Shown: piece after piece, positions 1 to 6,549 of the stretch | Layout of the letters: each line of letters begins with the position of its first letter | How positions within the stretch are numbered: position 1 is the stretch's first letter | Assembly (NCBI GenBank): GCA_937877465.1 | Contig: CALFIT010000099.1 | Location: 1 to 27,769 of the forward strand | Source of the DNA: an uncultured Bacteroidales bacterium | GTDB lineage: Bacteria; Bacteroidota; Bacteroidia; Bacteroidales; F082 | Direction: 5' to 3' | DNA length: 27,769 bases | Program-made: the position numbers and the translations under genes | Notes under the pieces: generated by a model | The model's input: only the letters and a program-made list of their open reading frames with translations | Database searches by the model: none | What the model was told of the DNA's origin: nothing

Positions 1-281
1 CAAAACTCTAATTCGGTGCCGAAGAACTTGCACACGGTGGGTTTGGTGATGTCGTCGGCAGTGGGGCCGAGGCCACCCGTGACCAAAACGAGGTCGGCAT
101 CCATGCAGGCATTGAATGCGTTGAGGATGGCTTGCTCGGAATCGCCGATGGTCAAGGCGGAATCGAGCTGGAAACCTACGGCTGAAAGTTGCTCGCCGAG
201 CCATGCCGCGTTGGTATTAACCACCTGGCCTATAAGCAGTTCGTCGCCAATGGAGATATTCTTGATGATGACTTCATTCAT
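1..281 (-). CDS. cinA: CinA-family protein (competence/damage-inducible protein A), C-terminus cut by the window edge
   Basis: The first ~93 residues of a CinA/MoaB-like protein are visible; the reading frame runs off the left edge without a stop. The frame opens with an ATG at 281 and shows the hallmark early motif IGDELLIGQVVNTN and then the molybdopterin-binding-type signature LVTGGLGPTADDITK, both diagnostic of CinA (COG1058). The family is known for nucleotide-related pyrophosphatase or NMN-deamidase activities; whether the C-terminal deamidase domain is present cannot be seen. It is transcribed away from the phosphorylase gene at 363, and a TATTTTTG -7 box lies just upstream at 298-305. 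Confidence 0.9.
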   Translation of the reverse strand, partial: MNEVIIKNISIGDELLIGQVVNTNAAWLGEQLSAVGFQLDSALTIGDSEQAILNAFNACMDADLVLVTGGLGPTADDITKPTVCKFFGTELEF

Positions 282-297
282 ATTCAACAAATTTGCG

Positions 298-327
298 CAA
301 AAATAAGAATTTTCTCGTTTCAACAAA
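298..327 (-). promoter_or_regulatory. Bacteroidota-type promoter for cinA
   Basis: On the minus strand TTTG (327-324) is followed after 18 bases by TATTTTTG (305-298), a match to the TAnnTTTG -7 consensus, about 16 bases before the cinA ATG. It overlaps the promoter of the divergent phosphorylase gene. Confidence 0.7.
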
Positions 328-341
328 ACTTATTATCTTTG
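311..341 (+). promoter_or_regulatory. Bacteroidota-type promoter for the nucleoside phosphorylase
   Basis: TTTC at 311-314, a 19-base spacer, then TATCTTTG at 334-341, about 21 bases before the ATG at 363. The footprint overlaps the opposing cinA promoter by about 17 bases, so polymerase binding at the two could be mutually exclusive. Confidence 0.65.
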
Positions 342-362
342 CACGCTCAAAATCAAAGCAAT

Positions 363-1244
363 ATGAATCAACCCATTCCTGCATCGCAACTCGCCCTCAA
401 CAGCGAGGGTGCGATATACCACCTCAACCTGCATCCCGACCAGTTGGCCGACGATGTCATCTTGGTTGGCGACCCCGGTCGCGTCGACATGATTGCCTCG
501 TTTTTCGATAAGATCGAGGTGCAACGCCAAAACCGCGAGCTTGTGACCCGCACAGGCTATTTCAACGGCAAGCGCATCACCGTGCTCAGCACCGGCATGG
601 GCACCGACAACTTGGACATCGTGATGAACGAGCTCGATGCCTTGGCCAACATCGACCTGAAGACCCGTATGCCCAAGGAGGGACATCGTTCCTTGAACCT
701 CATCCGCCTCGGCACCTGCGGGGCCTTGCAGCCCGACATCCCCGTCGACGACAGTTATGTGGCCACCCGCTATGCCATCGGCTTGGACGGCCTGATCTAC
801 TTCTACGGGAAGCACGACGAGGTGTGCGACAACGCCATGCGCGATGCCTTCATCAAGCAGATGGACTACCCGAAAGACCTGCCCATGCCTTACGCTGTGG
901 AAGGCTCGAAAGAGCTTTTCGACCGTCTCGCGGAAGGATACACGCAAGGCATCACTGCCACGGCTCCCGGCTTCTACGGTCCGCAAGGCCGCATGTTGAG
1001 GATGCCCCTCGCCTACCCCGAAAACAACCACAAAATCGAGGCTTTCGACTACCAAGGCTGGCGCGTGTGCAACTTCGAGATGGAGTCGTCGGCACTCTAC
1101 GGACTCGGCAAAATGATGGGGCACAATTGCCTGACCATCTGCGTCGTGGTGGCCAACCGCGTGACCGAACAGTTTGCCACCGAATATCATCCCTATGTGA
1201 AGAAGCTCGTCTTGAACACTTTGGAAAGATTATCGGCCCATTAA
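363..1244 (+). CDS. Nucleoside phosphorylase, uridine-phosphorylase-like (PNP/UDP family)
   Basis: 293-residue cytoplasmic enzyme of the PNP_UDP_1 family, which splits nucleosides with phosphate into a free base and (deoxy)ribose-1-phosphate. The phosphate-binding motif GDPGR is at residues 36-40, followed by an STGMGTDN stretch, IRLGTCGAL in the middle, and the family signature FEMESSALYGLG towards the C-terminus, where Glu contacts the ribose. The ATG at 363 is chosen over upstream in-frame starts because it follows a clear TATCTTTG promoter. Length and motif order fit the Bacteroidota uridine phosphorylase group; base specificity (uridine versus purine) is inferred only from overall resemblance. 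Confidence 0.85.
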   Translation: MNQPIPASQLALNSEGAIYHLNLHPDQLADDVILVGDPGRVDMIASFFDKIEVQRQNRELVTRTGYFNGKRITVLSTGMGTDNLDIVMNELDALANIDLKTRMPKEGHRSLNLIRLGTCGALQPDIPVDDSYVATRYAIGLDGLIYFYGKHDEVCDNAMRDAFIKQMDYPKDLPMPYAVEGSKELFDRLAEGYTQGITATAPGFYGPQGRMLRMPLAYPENNHKIEAFDYQGWRVCNFEMESSALYGLGKMMGHNCLTICVVVANRVTEQFATEYHPYVKKLVLNTLERLSAH

Positions 1245-1309
1245 CGCAACAAAAACAGACAAAAAGAAATTTTTTTCCCGAAATCAATCTCTGAATGAAA
1301 AAAAATGCC

Positions 1310-1317
1310 TATTTTTG
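1310..1317 (+). promoter_or_regulatory. -7 box upstream of the OmpA-like gene
   Basis: TATTTTTG matches TAnnTTTG. It lies about 60 bases before the ATG at 1379, so the transcript would carry a ~55-base AT-rich leader. No convincing -33 element is visible. Confidence 0.6.
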
Positions 1318-1378
1318 CCGCTCCAATTCAAACCATGCACTAAACACAAATAAATAATAGTATAAATCTAAAAAAGCA

Positions 1379-2674
1379 ATGAAAAAAGTATTTATCACAA
1401 TGATTGCATTTCTTGCCATGTCATCCACGATGATGGCGGCAGGTCACGTGGATTCGGTTCGTTATCTGACGACCAAGGCCGGGAAAAACTGGTTCATCTC
1501 TGCAGATGGCACTGTTAACTGGTGGCAAGGCAGTATGAGAACCCCTGAAGGATTCACGAAGAGCTACACTGCTGTTGAATGGGGAAGCCCCACTTTTGGC
1601 TTCTCGGTTAATGTCGGCAAGTGGATCAACCACAAAACAGCTGTCAGGCTGAGATACGACAACACCAAGATCAATAGCTACATCCACGGAAGACATATTG
1701 GTCTGGACCACCTCCAGTTCCTTTATGGCGACAATCCGACCCCTGTCGAAGGCGAAGGCAATAACGAGATTTATAAGACCTCTATGAGATACCATAATCT
1801 CATGGCCGACTTCATGGTGAGCCCTATCGACTTCTTCCAAGGCTACTACAATGAAAACAGGGTTTGGACCCCCGTCCTTTATGTCAGCGCCGGTGGTGCC
1901 TACACATCTAGCGACTTCTTCGCCATCAAGTCAATGATTGACAACCATAAAGCCAACAAGGACGAATCCGTCAAAGCCAACGGCAACAATTTCGAATTGG
2001 CTGGTGGTTTGGGCTTGTGCAACAATTTCCGTCTTGGCACCCATTTCGACATCAACCTCGACCTCAACTGGACGTTCCAAAGGTGGACCATCGACTCCTG
2101 GACTTATGAGTTCGACCAAAACGGCATCCGTCCCAAGAGATTCGACAACCTCTACACCGCTTCTTTGGGCCTCACCTACTACTTCAGCAGAGAGTACGAC
2201 ATGCCCGCCAACTGCTGCGAGGAAATGGAGAGATTCAAGGAAAGAATCAAGGAACTTGAAGATGAGCTCGCCAACCTTCCCGAACCCACTCCGGGCGACA
2301 CCGTTGTCCAATTCGTCAATGTTCAAACCGAAGACATCATCAGCTATCCTTTCTCCATCTTCTTCAATCGCGACTCCTATCAGTTGATGTCGAGAAGAGA
2401 CCTTATCAACTTGAGAGAAATTGCCGATGTAGCTAAGGCCAACAACTTCAAGATCCGCCTGAGAGGCTCGGCCGACAGCGCCACTGCCACTCCGGCTTAC
2501 AACCAAACCCTTTCTGAGAACCGTTGCCGCAAGATCATGAGCGAACTCATGGAAATGGGCATCCCGGAGAGCCAAATCATCCTCGCCCCTGTGGGTGGCG
2601 TGAAAGAGCTTGATCCGACCGAATTCGACCGCCGCGTGTTGGTTGAACTTGTCAAGGAAGCTCCGAAAAACTAA
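1379..2674 (+). CDS. OmpA-family outer membrane protein with C-terminal peptidoglycan-binding domain
   Basis: 431 residues. A signal peptide (MKKVFITMIAFLAMSSTMMA) is followed by a ~260-residue beta-barrel-like region rich in alternating aromatic and polar residues, ending in SLGLTYYFS. A short charged helical stretch (ERFKERIKELEDELANL) and a proline-containing linker lead to a C-terminal OmpA-like domain. In that domain D366 (RGSAD) and R382 (LSENR) correspond to the Asp and Arg that bind diaminopimelate in OmpA, with YNQTLSENR matching the classic YNQxLSxxR motif. The expected role is anchoring the outer membrane to peptidoglycan. It has its own promoter and ends at a strong hairpin terminator, so it is probably monocistronic. 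It heads a cluster of three further barrel genes. Confidence 0.88.
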   Translation: MKKVFITMIAFLAMSSTMMAAGHVDSVRYLTTKAGKNWFISADGTVNWWQGSMRTPEGFTKSYTAVEWGSPTFGFSVNVGKWINHKTAVRLRYDNTKINSYIHGRHIGLDHLQFLYGDNPTPVEGEGNNEIYKTSMRYHNLMADFMVSPIDFFQGYYNENRVWTPVLYVSAGGAYTSSDFFAIKSMIDNHKANKDESVKANGNNFELAGGLGLCNNFRLGTHFDINLDLNWTFQRWTIDSWTYEFDQNGIRPKRFDNLYTASLGLTYYFSREYDMPANCCEEMERFKERIKELEDELANLPEPTPGDTVVQFVNVQTEDIISYPFSIFFNRDSYQLMSRRDLINLREIADVAKANNFKIRLRGSADSATATPAYNQTLSENRCRKIMSELMEMGIPESQIILAPVGGVKELDPTEFDRRVLVELVKEAPKN

Positions 2675-2696
2675 AGAGCCTTACATAACAGCAACA

Positions 2697-2730
2697 AAAG
2701 AGCCTGACGGAATTCCGCCAGGCTCTTTTC
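2697..2730. terminator. Bidirectional intrinsic terminator between convergent genes
   Basis: Arms AAAAGAGCCTGACGG and CCGCCAGGCTCTTTT flank an AATT loop, with one A/C mismatch on the plus strand that becomes a G.U pair on the minus strand. A U-tract follows in both directions. It serves the OmpA-like gene (stop 2674) and the convergent barrel gene (stop 2754). Confidence 0.9.
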
Positions 2731-2753
2731 TTTCCTCTCGCAAGAGCATCCCT

Positions 2754-3446
2754 TTAATAAAGAGCCCCCACTTCGATACCAAAGAAATTGTTGCGCAAGA
2801 CGCTACCTGTCTGCTTTTCAAACGAACTATTGAAGGCATTGGAGAATGCATGGTCAAACTTCAACTGAGCAAATAGCGACAAGTTCCGATTGATTTCATA
2901 TTCAGCACCCAGCCCGAAAACCATTGATACCTGGAGCAAACGATACTGATCTGTGCAATCAACATACGAATCGCCTTCATATGACACCCAGTAAAAATCG
3001 TAACTGTCCATGCCTCGGTCCTGTAGGTTGACGCCTAAGCCTACACCCGCCTCGACATAAGCCTTGAAGATGTCCATAACCTCCCTGCACACTTTAATTT
3101 TGATGGGAATCTCCAAATTGGTCGCCTTGATTTTCCGCATCACAACGACATCGGTTTCCTCCAAAAAGTCCTCAACCCTCCTATGGTCGGTGAATTCATA
3201 CCGCATACGCAAGTAATTGAGCTCCAATCCAGAAGAGACCGCAATTTGGTCGGAGAAATAACGGTCGACAACCAAACCGGCACCATAACCAAGCCGCAAA
3301 CCATAGTTGTTCACGACCGTTGAACCCGAACTGGCCCAATCGAAAGACGGACCCATCTTGAGGCCAAACCTCATGTTCTTGGTCTGAGCTTCCCCGCTCA
3401 TAACCATTCCAGCCAATAAGCTGATAATCAACAATGTCTTTTTCAT
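2754..3446 (-). CDS. Small outer-membrane beta-barrel protein (PorT-like / OMP_b-brl family), copy A
   Basis: 230 residues. A signal peptide (MKKTLLIISLLAGMVMSGEA) precedes a mature N-terminus FGLKMGPSFDW, a pattern typical of Bacteroidota PorT-like or porin-family barrel proteins. Amphipathic strands such as LRLGYGAGLVVDRYF, EIPIKIKV and VEAGVGLGVNL follow, and the protein ends in an aromatic residue (FFGIEVGALY), as expected for outer-membrane insertion. It resembles the protein at 4371-5090 throughout (similar GPxFxW start, EIPxKxK core and GIEVGxL(Y/F) end), so the two are paralogues. Function is unknown beyond outer-membrane localisation. Transcription is from a TACCTTTG box at 3467-3474. 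Confidence 0.82.
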   Translation of the reverse strand: MKKTLLIISLLAGMVMSGEAQTKNMRFGLKMGPSFDWASSGSTVVNNYGLRLGYGAGLVVDRYFSDQIAVSSGLELNYLRMRYEFTDHRRVEDFLEETDVVVMRKIKATNLEIPIKIKVCREVMDIFKAYVEAGVGLGVNLQDRGMDSYDFYWVSYEGDSYVDCTDQYRLLQVSMVFGLGAEYEINRNLSLFAQLKFDHAFSNAFNSSFEKQTGSVLRNNFFGIEVGALY

Positions 3447-3466
3447 AACAATAAGATTTTGAGCTA

Positions 3467-3499
3467 CAAAGGTAATTTATTTTGCCGACATTCCCCAAA
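3467..3499 (-). promoter_or_regulatory. Promoter for barrel gene copy A
   Basis: On the minus strand TTTG (3499-3496), 21 bases, then TACCTTTG (3474-3467), about 20 bases before the ATG at 3446. Confidence 0.65.
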
Positions 3500-3516
3500 A
3501 ATTCAAAAATGATTCT

Positions 3517-3524
3517 TAATTTTG
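3517..3524 (+). promoter_or_regulatory. -7 box for the barrel gene at 3564
   Basis: TAATTTTG matches TAnnTTTG, 39 bases before the ATG. It is divergent from the promoter at 3467-3499, only about 20 bases away. Confidence 0.6.
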
Positions 3525-3563
3525 CGCTCAAATCATTCAAACAATCACTAAAACACATTAAAA

Positions 3564-4298
3564 ATGAAAAAGACCTTTTTACTGATGGCAGCCCTGCTCA
3601 TGATGGGCAGCGCAGCATTCGCAGGTGGCGGCTTCGACCTCGCCATCGGCCCGAAAGTGGGTTACCAAACCGCGAAACTCTCCTATGACAAGGCCGACAT
3701 CAAGTCGGGATTCTCCAACCACTTCACCGCCGGCTTGTTTGGCCGCGTCACCATCGGTCGCCTCTATGTGCAGCCCGAAGTGCTCTACTTCAAGACCTCC
3801 AACGTATTTGACGTTGATGTTACAGGCACAGGGACCGGCAATCTGTTCAACATCCCCACTGGTGCCGATGTAAACCTCACCCTTAACCAAATGAACCTTC
3901 AAGTCCCCGTGATGATTGGCGTCAACATCATTGATCTCGACATCGTCACACTGCGTGCGCAAGTGGGCCCCACCGCCAACTTCACCCTGAAGTCAAAGAC
4001 CTTGGTCGACTATTCCTACTCGGCCACCAACGACGAAGGCGCTACCATCACGCAAGAAGGGGATTACAATACTGACGACAACATGTTCGACACAAAAACC
4101 ATTTCTTGGGGCCTGCAAGCCGGTCTTGGCGTCGACGTGCTGAAGCGCATTACTTTGGACATCAACTACAACTTCGGCCTAAGCAAAATGTTCAAAAACT
4201 TGAACAATACCGAATTGGGCAATTACTTCGACTTCGGCAACACCGAAAACACCAGACAAAACATGTTCATGGTGACCGTGGGCGTCAAACTGCTTTGA
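3564..4298 (+). CDS. Outer-membrane beta-barrel protein (PorT-like / porin family)
   Basis: 244 residues. A signal peptide (MKKTFLLMAALLMMGSAAFA) is followed by FDLAIGPKVGYQTAKLSY and a series of amphipathic strands: FTAGLFGRVTIGRLYVQPEV, MNLQVPVMIGVNI, LRAQVGPTANFTL and ITLDINYNFGLSKMF. The C-terminus MFMVTVGVKLL is strand-like but ends in Leu rather than Phe or Tyr. It belongs to the same broad barrel class as its two neighbours but is clearly more diverged from them than they are from each other, for example in having VYFKT-type strands and an internal Asp/Thr-rich loop (NTDDNMFDTKT). Substrate or function cannot be deduced. It has its own promoter and terminator. Confidence 0.82.
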   Translation: MKKTFLLMAALLMMGSAAFAGGGFDLAIGPKVGYQTAKLSYDKADIKSGFSNHFTAGLFGRVTIGRLYVQPEVLYFKTSNVFDVDVTGTGTGNLFNIPTGADVNLTLNQMNLQVPVMIGVNIIDLDIVTLRAQVGPTANFTLKSKTLVDYSYSATNDEGATITQEGDYNTDDNMFDTKTISWGLQAGLGVDVLKRITLDINYNFGLSKMFKNLNNTELGNYFDFGNTENTRQNMFMVTVGVKLL

Positions 4299-4314
4299 TC
4301 CCTTACAATTATCA

Positions 4315-4351
4315 AAAAAGAGAGCGACTCGAACGAGCCGCTCTCTTTTTG
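4315..4351. terminator. Bidirectional intrinsic terminator
   Basis: A 16-bp stem (arms AAAAAGAGAGCGACTC and GAGCCGCTCTCTTTTT) encloses a GAAC loop. The single A/C mismatch on the plus strand is a G.U pair on the minus strand. It lies between convergent barrel genes ending at 4298 and 4371. Confidence 0.9.
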
Positions 4352-4370
4352 TTTTGTATCTCAGGCGTTA

Positions 4371-5090
4371 TTAGAAGAGGACACCCACTTCGATGCCGAT
4401 ACGGTTTTGAAGGACATTCAACTTAAGGTCGCGGGCTCCTATCTTGTTACCCTCAGCGTCATAATAATTGCCGCAGTAGTCAGGGCTGATGTAGTTGATC
4501 ATATTAATGAAGTCGTGCGAGAAATAGACACCAGCGAAAATACGGGTGGTCTCGTCAAGTGAATACTGTGCACCAGCGCCAATCTTCAAAGAGGCACGCA
4601 GGTTGCTGAACTCCTTGTTGGTGGTCGTCCAGTTCTCGGCACCGTCATCCTTCACCTTGACCTTTTTGGCGGCCAAGCCGATGCCGCCACCTACTTCGGC
4701 ATAGGCGCGAAGCGGCAGGCTGCCGAGTTCGTTGGTGACCATCTTAAGCATCAACGGAATCTCGTAAACCGTCGATTTGTAAACCCTGTCGACAGAATAG
4801 GTCACCAGGTTAGTAGTATCCATCCATGCGTTGTCGAAGCTGTAGTGGCCACCAAGGAAGCCCACATTGACACCCGAAACGATGGCGTAGTTGTTGGCGA
4901 AATAGTATTCAGCCACCACACCCACGTCGAAACCCGTGCGGGCGCCTTCACTCACGGCAGCACCCGTTGTTGAACCGGTCCAACCAAAGTTGGGACCCAA
5001 TTTAAAACCAAAGGAAAATCCTTTGTACTGTGCTGAAGCACTCAGCGACATGGCCAACAAGAGGCCAATTACAAGTAGATTTCTTTTCAT
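4371..5090 (-). CDS. Small outer-membrane beta-barrel protein (PorT-like / OMP_b-brl family), copy B
   Basis: 239 residues. A signal peptide (MKRNLLVIGLLLAMSLSASA) precedes FSFGFKLGPNFGWTGS and strands including GFDVGVVAEYYF, YEIPLMLKMV and LRAYAEVGGGIGLA. It ends NRIGIEVGVLF with a terminal Phe, a typical outer-membrane insertion signal. It is a paralogue of the protein at 2754-3446, on the same strand with a diverged barrel gene on the opposite strand between them. The most likely role is a structural or uptake-associated outer-membrane protein; no specific function can be assigned. A TACTTTTG promoter box lies at 5116-5123. Confidence 0.83.
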   Translation of the reverse strand: MKRNLLVIGLLLAMSLSASAQYKGFSFGFKLGPNFGWTGSTTGAAVSEGARTGFDVGVVAEYYFANNYAIVSGVNVGFLGGHYSFDNAWMDTTNLVTYSVDRVYKSTVYEIPLMLKMVTNELGSLPLRAYAEVGGGIGLAAKKVKVKDDGAENWTTTNKEFSNLRASLKIGAGAQYSLDETTRIFAGVYFSHDFINMINYISPDYCGNYYDAEGNKIGARDLKLNVLQNRIGIEVGVLF

Positions 5091-5115
5091 TGTTGTAGAT
5101 TTTAGAATTACAGGG

Positions 5116-5123
5116 CAAAAGTA
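5116..5123 (-). promoter_or_regulatory. -7 box for barrel gene copy B
   Basis: TACTTTTG on the minus strand matches TAnnTTTG, 25 bases before the ATG at 5090. Confidence 0.6.
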
Positions 5124-5163
5124 GTCTTTTTTTCAATAGCTACGCCAAATCCATGAAAATTTC

Positions 5164-5171
5164 TACCTTTG
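5164..5171 (+). promoter_or_regulatory. -7 box for the first Xaa-Pro aminopeptidase
   Basis: TACCTTTG, 27 bases before the ATG at 5199. The in-frame TTG at 5169 lies inside this box and so is not the translation start. Confidence 0.65.
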
Positions 5172-5198
5172 TACGGCATTTTTCACAAGCCATACATC

Positions 5199-6488
5199 AT
5201 GAACAATCCCATTCCTAACCGACTTTTCGTCCGCAACAGGGCGAACCTTGCGGCCCAGCTGCCGCCCAAGTCCATCGCCGTCTTCACGGCCAACGAAGCC
5301 ATGCCGCGCAACGGCGACGACTTCTTCCCTTTCCGACAACAGTCTGATTTCTATTGGCTTACAGGCATCAATGAAGAGAATGCCTTCCTCGTCATCGCGC
5401 CCGACTATCCCGACGAAACGATGCGCGAAGTGCTTTTCATCGAGCCTTACGACGAGGTGAAAGCCACTTGGCAAGGCGAGATGCTCGACGCGAAGCAAGC
5501 CACCGAGCTTTCGGGCATCAAGACCGTCAAGGGCAGCGACGCTTTTTGGATGACCCTGAACGACTTTGCCTATTCCGGCTACGGCGACACGATTTTCCTG
5601 AACAGCTACGAATATCCGAAATACGAGTGCGCTGTGAGGACGATCCAACAACGCTTCGTGAAGCAAGTGAAGGAACGCTATCCGATGCACCAATTTGGTC
5701 GCACCGCCCCGATACTCAACGCCTTGCGCATGGTGAAATCAAAGGAAGAGATTGAAGTCATGCAGCAGGCTTGCGACATCACCGCTAAGGCCTTCCGCCG
5801 CTGCTTGGCGACCGTGAAGCCCGGAATGTACGAATACCAAGTGCAGGCCGAAATCGATTACGTCTTCAAGCAAAACAACGCCACGGGACATGCCTATGCG
5901 CCCATCATCGCGGGCGGAAAGAACGGCTGCTGCCTGCACTACTCGAAGAACCAAAGCCTGCTCAACGACGGCGACCTGCTGTTGTTCGACATCGGCTGCG
6001 AGCTGAACAACTACGCCTCCGACCTCAGCCGTACCATCCCCGTCAACGGGAAGTTCACCGAAAGGCAAAAAGAGTGCTACAACGCGGTGCTGCGCGTGAT
6101 GAAGGAAATCACCAAACTATACAAGGTGGGCGGCACCATCGACCAAATCAACAAGACGACGGGCCAGCTCATGGAGCAGGAGATGGTGGCTCTCGGCCTT
6201 TTCACCGCCGACGAACTGAAACGGCAAGACCCCGACAAGCCACTCTACAAGAAATACCTCATGCACGGCATGGCGCACCACATCGGCTTGGACGTACACG
6301 ACAGCATCGACAAGTTCAAGCCCTTCGCACCCGGCATGATACTCAGCTGCGAGCCTGGCATCTACATCCGCGAGGAAGGCATCGGCATCCGCATCGAGAA
6401 CGACCTTTTGGTCACCGATGGCGAACCCATCAATTTGTTTGAAGGCTTGCCGACGGAAATCGAAGAAATCGAGGCGGCGATGCAATAA
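5199..6488 (+). CDS. pepP: Xaa-Pro aminopeptidase (M24B, PepP-like)
   Basis: 429-residue cytoplasmic metallopeptidase that removes N-terminal residues preceding proline. An aminopeptidase-P N-terminal domain (about residues 1-150, with SDFYWLTGINEENAFLVI) is followed by the pita-bread M24 catalytic domain. The five dinuclear metal ligands are all present: D264 (FDIG), D275 (ASDLSR), H360 (AHHIGLDVHD), E385 (CEPGIYI) and E400 (IRIENDLL), spaced like E. coli PepP. The ATG at 5199 gives the expected N-terminus. It is followed 61 bases later by a second M24B enzyme with its own promoter. The subfamily assignment to PepP is firm; peptide preference is not known. Confidence 0.93.
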   Translation: MNNPIPNRLFVRNRANLAAQLPPKSIAVFTANEAMPRNGDDFFPFRQQSDFYWLTGINEENAFLVIAPDYPDETMREVLFIEPYDEVKATWQGEMLDAKQATELSGIKTVKGSDAFWMTLNDFAYSGYGDTIFLNSYEYPKYECAVRTIQQRFVKQVKERYPMHQFGRTAPILNALRMVKSKEEIEVMQQACDITAKAFRRCLATVKPGMYEYQVQAEIDYVFKQNNATGHAYAPIIAGGKNGCCLHYSKNQSLLNDGDLLLFDIGCELNNYASDLSRTIPVNGKFTERQKECYNAVLRVMKEITKLYKVGGTIDQINKTTGQLMEQEMVALGLFTADELKRQDPDKPLYKKYLMHGMAHHIGLDVHDSIDKFKPFAPGMILSCEPGIYIREEGIGIRIENDLLVTDGEPINLFEGLPTEIEEIEAAMQ

Positions 6489-6494
6489 AATGTC

Positions 6495-6502
6495 TATTTT
6501 TG
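6495..6502 (+). promoter_or_regulatory. -7 box for the second Xaa-Pro aminopeptidase
   Basis: TATTTTTG lies just after the stop of the upstream pepP, 47 bases before the ATG at 6550, indicating that the second gene can be transcribed independently. Confidence 0.6.
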
Positions 6503-6504
6503 CA

Positions 6505-6547
6505 TTTCAACAATTCAACGATTCAACAATCAACAAATCAACAACAA
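6505..6547 (+). repeat. CAA/ATTCAAC-rich simple repeat in the 5' leader
   Basis: Degenerate tandem units of the form CAATTCAAC, GATTCAAC, AATCAAC and AAATCAAC fill the leader between the -7 box and the start codon. Almost no G is present, so the leader should be unstructured. Confidence 0.6.
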
Positions 6548-6549
6548 AT

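Noticed and set aside
333..1190. Long open frame on the minus strand opposite the nucleoside phosphorylase
   Set aside because: No family motif, repetitive Val/His/Gly/Asp composition typical of the shadow of a GC-rich gene; the plus-strand frame has clear GDPGR and FEMES motifs.
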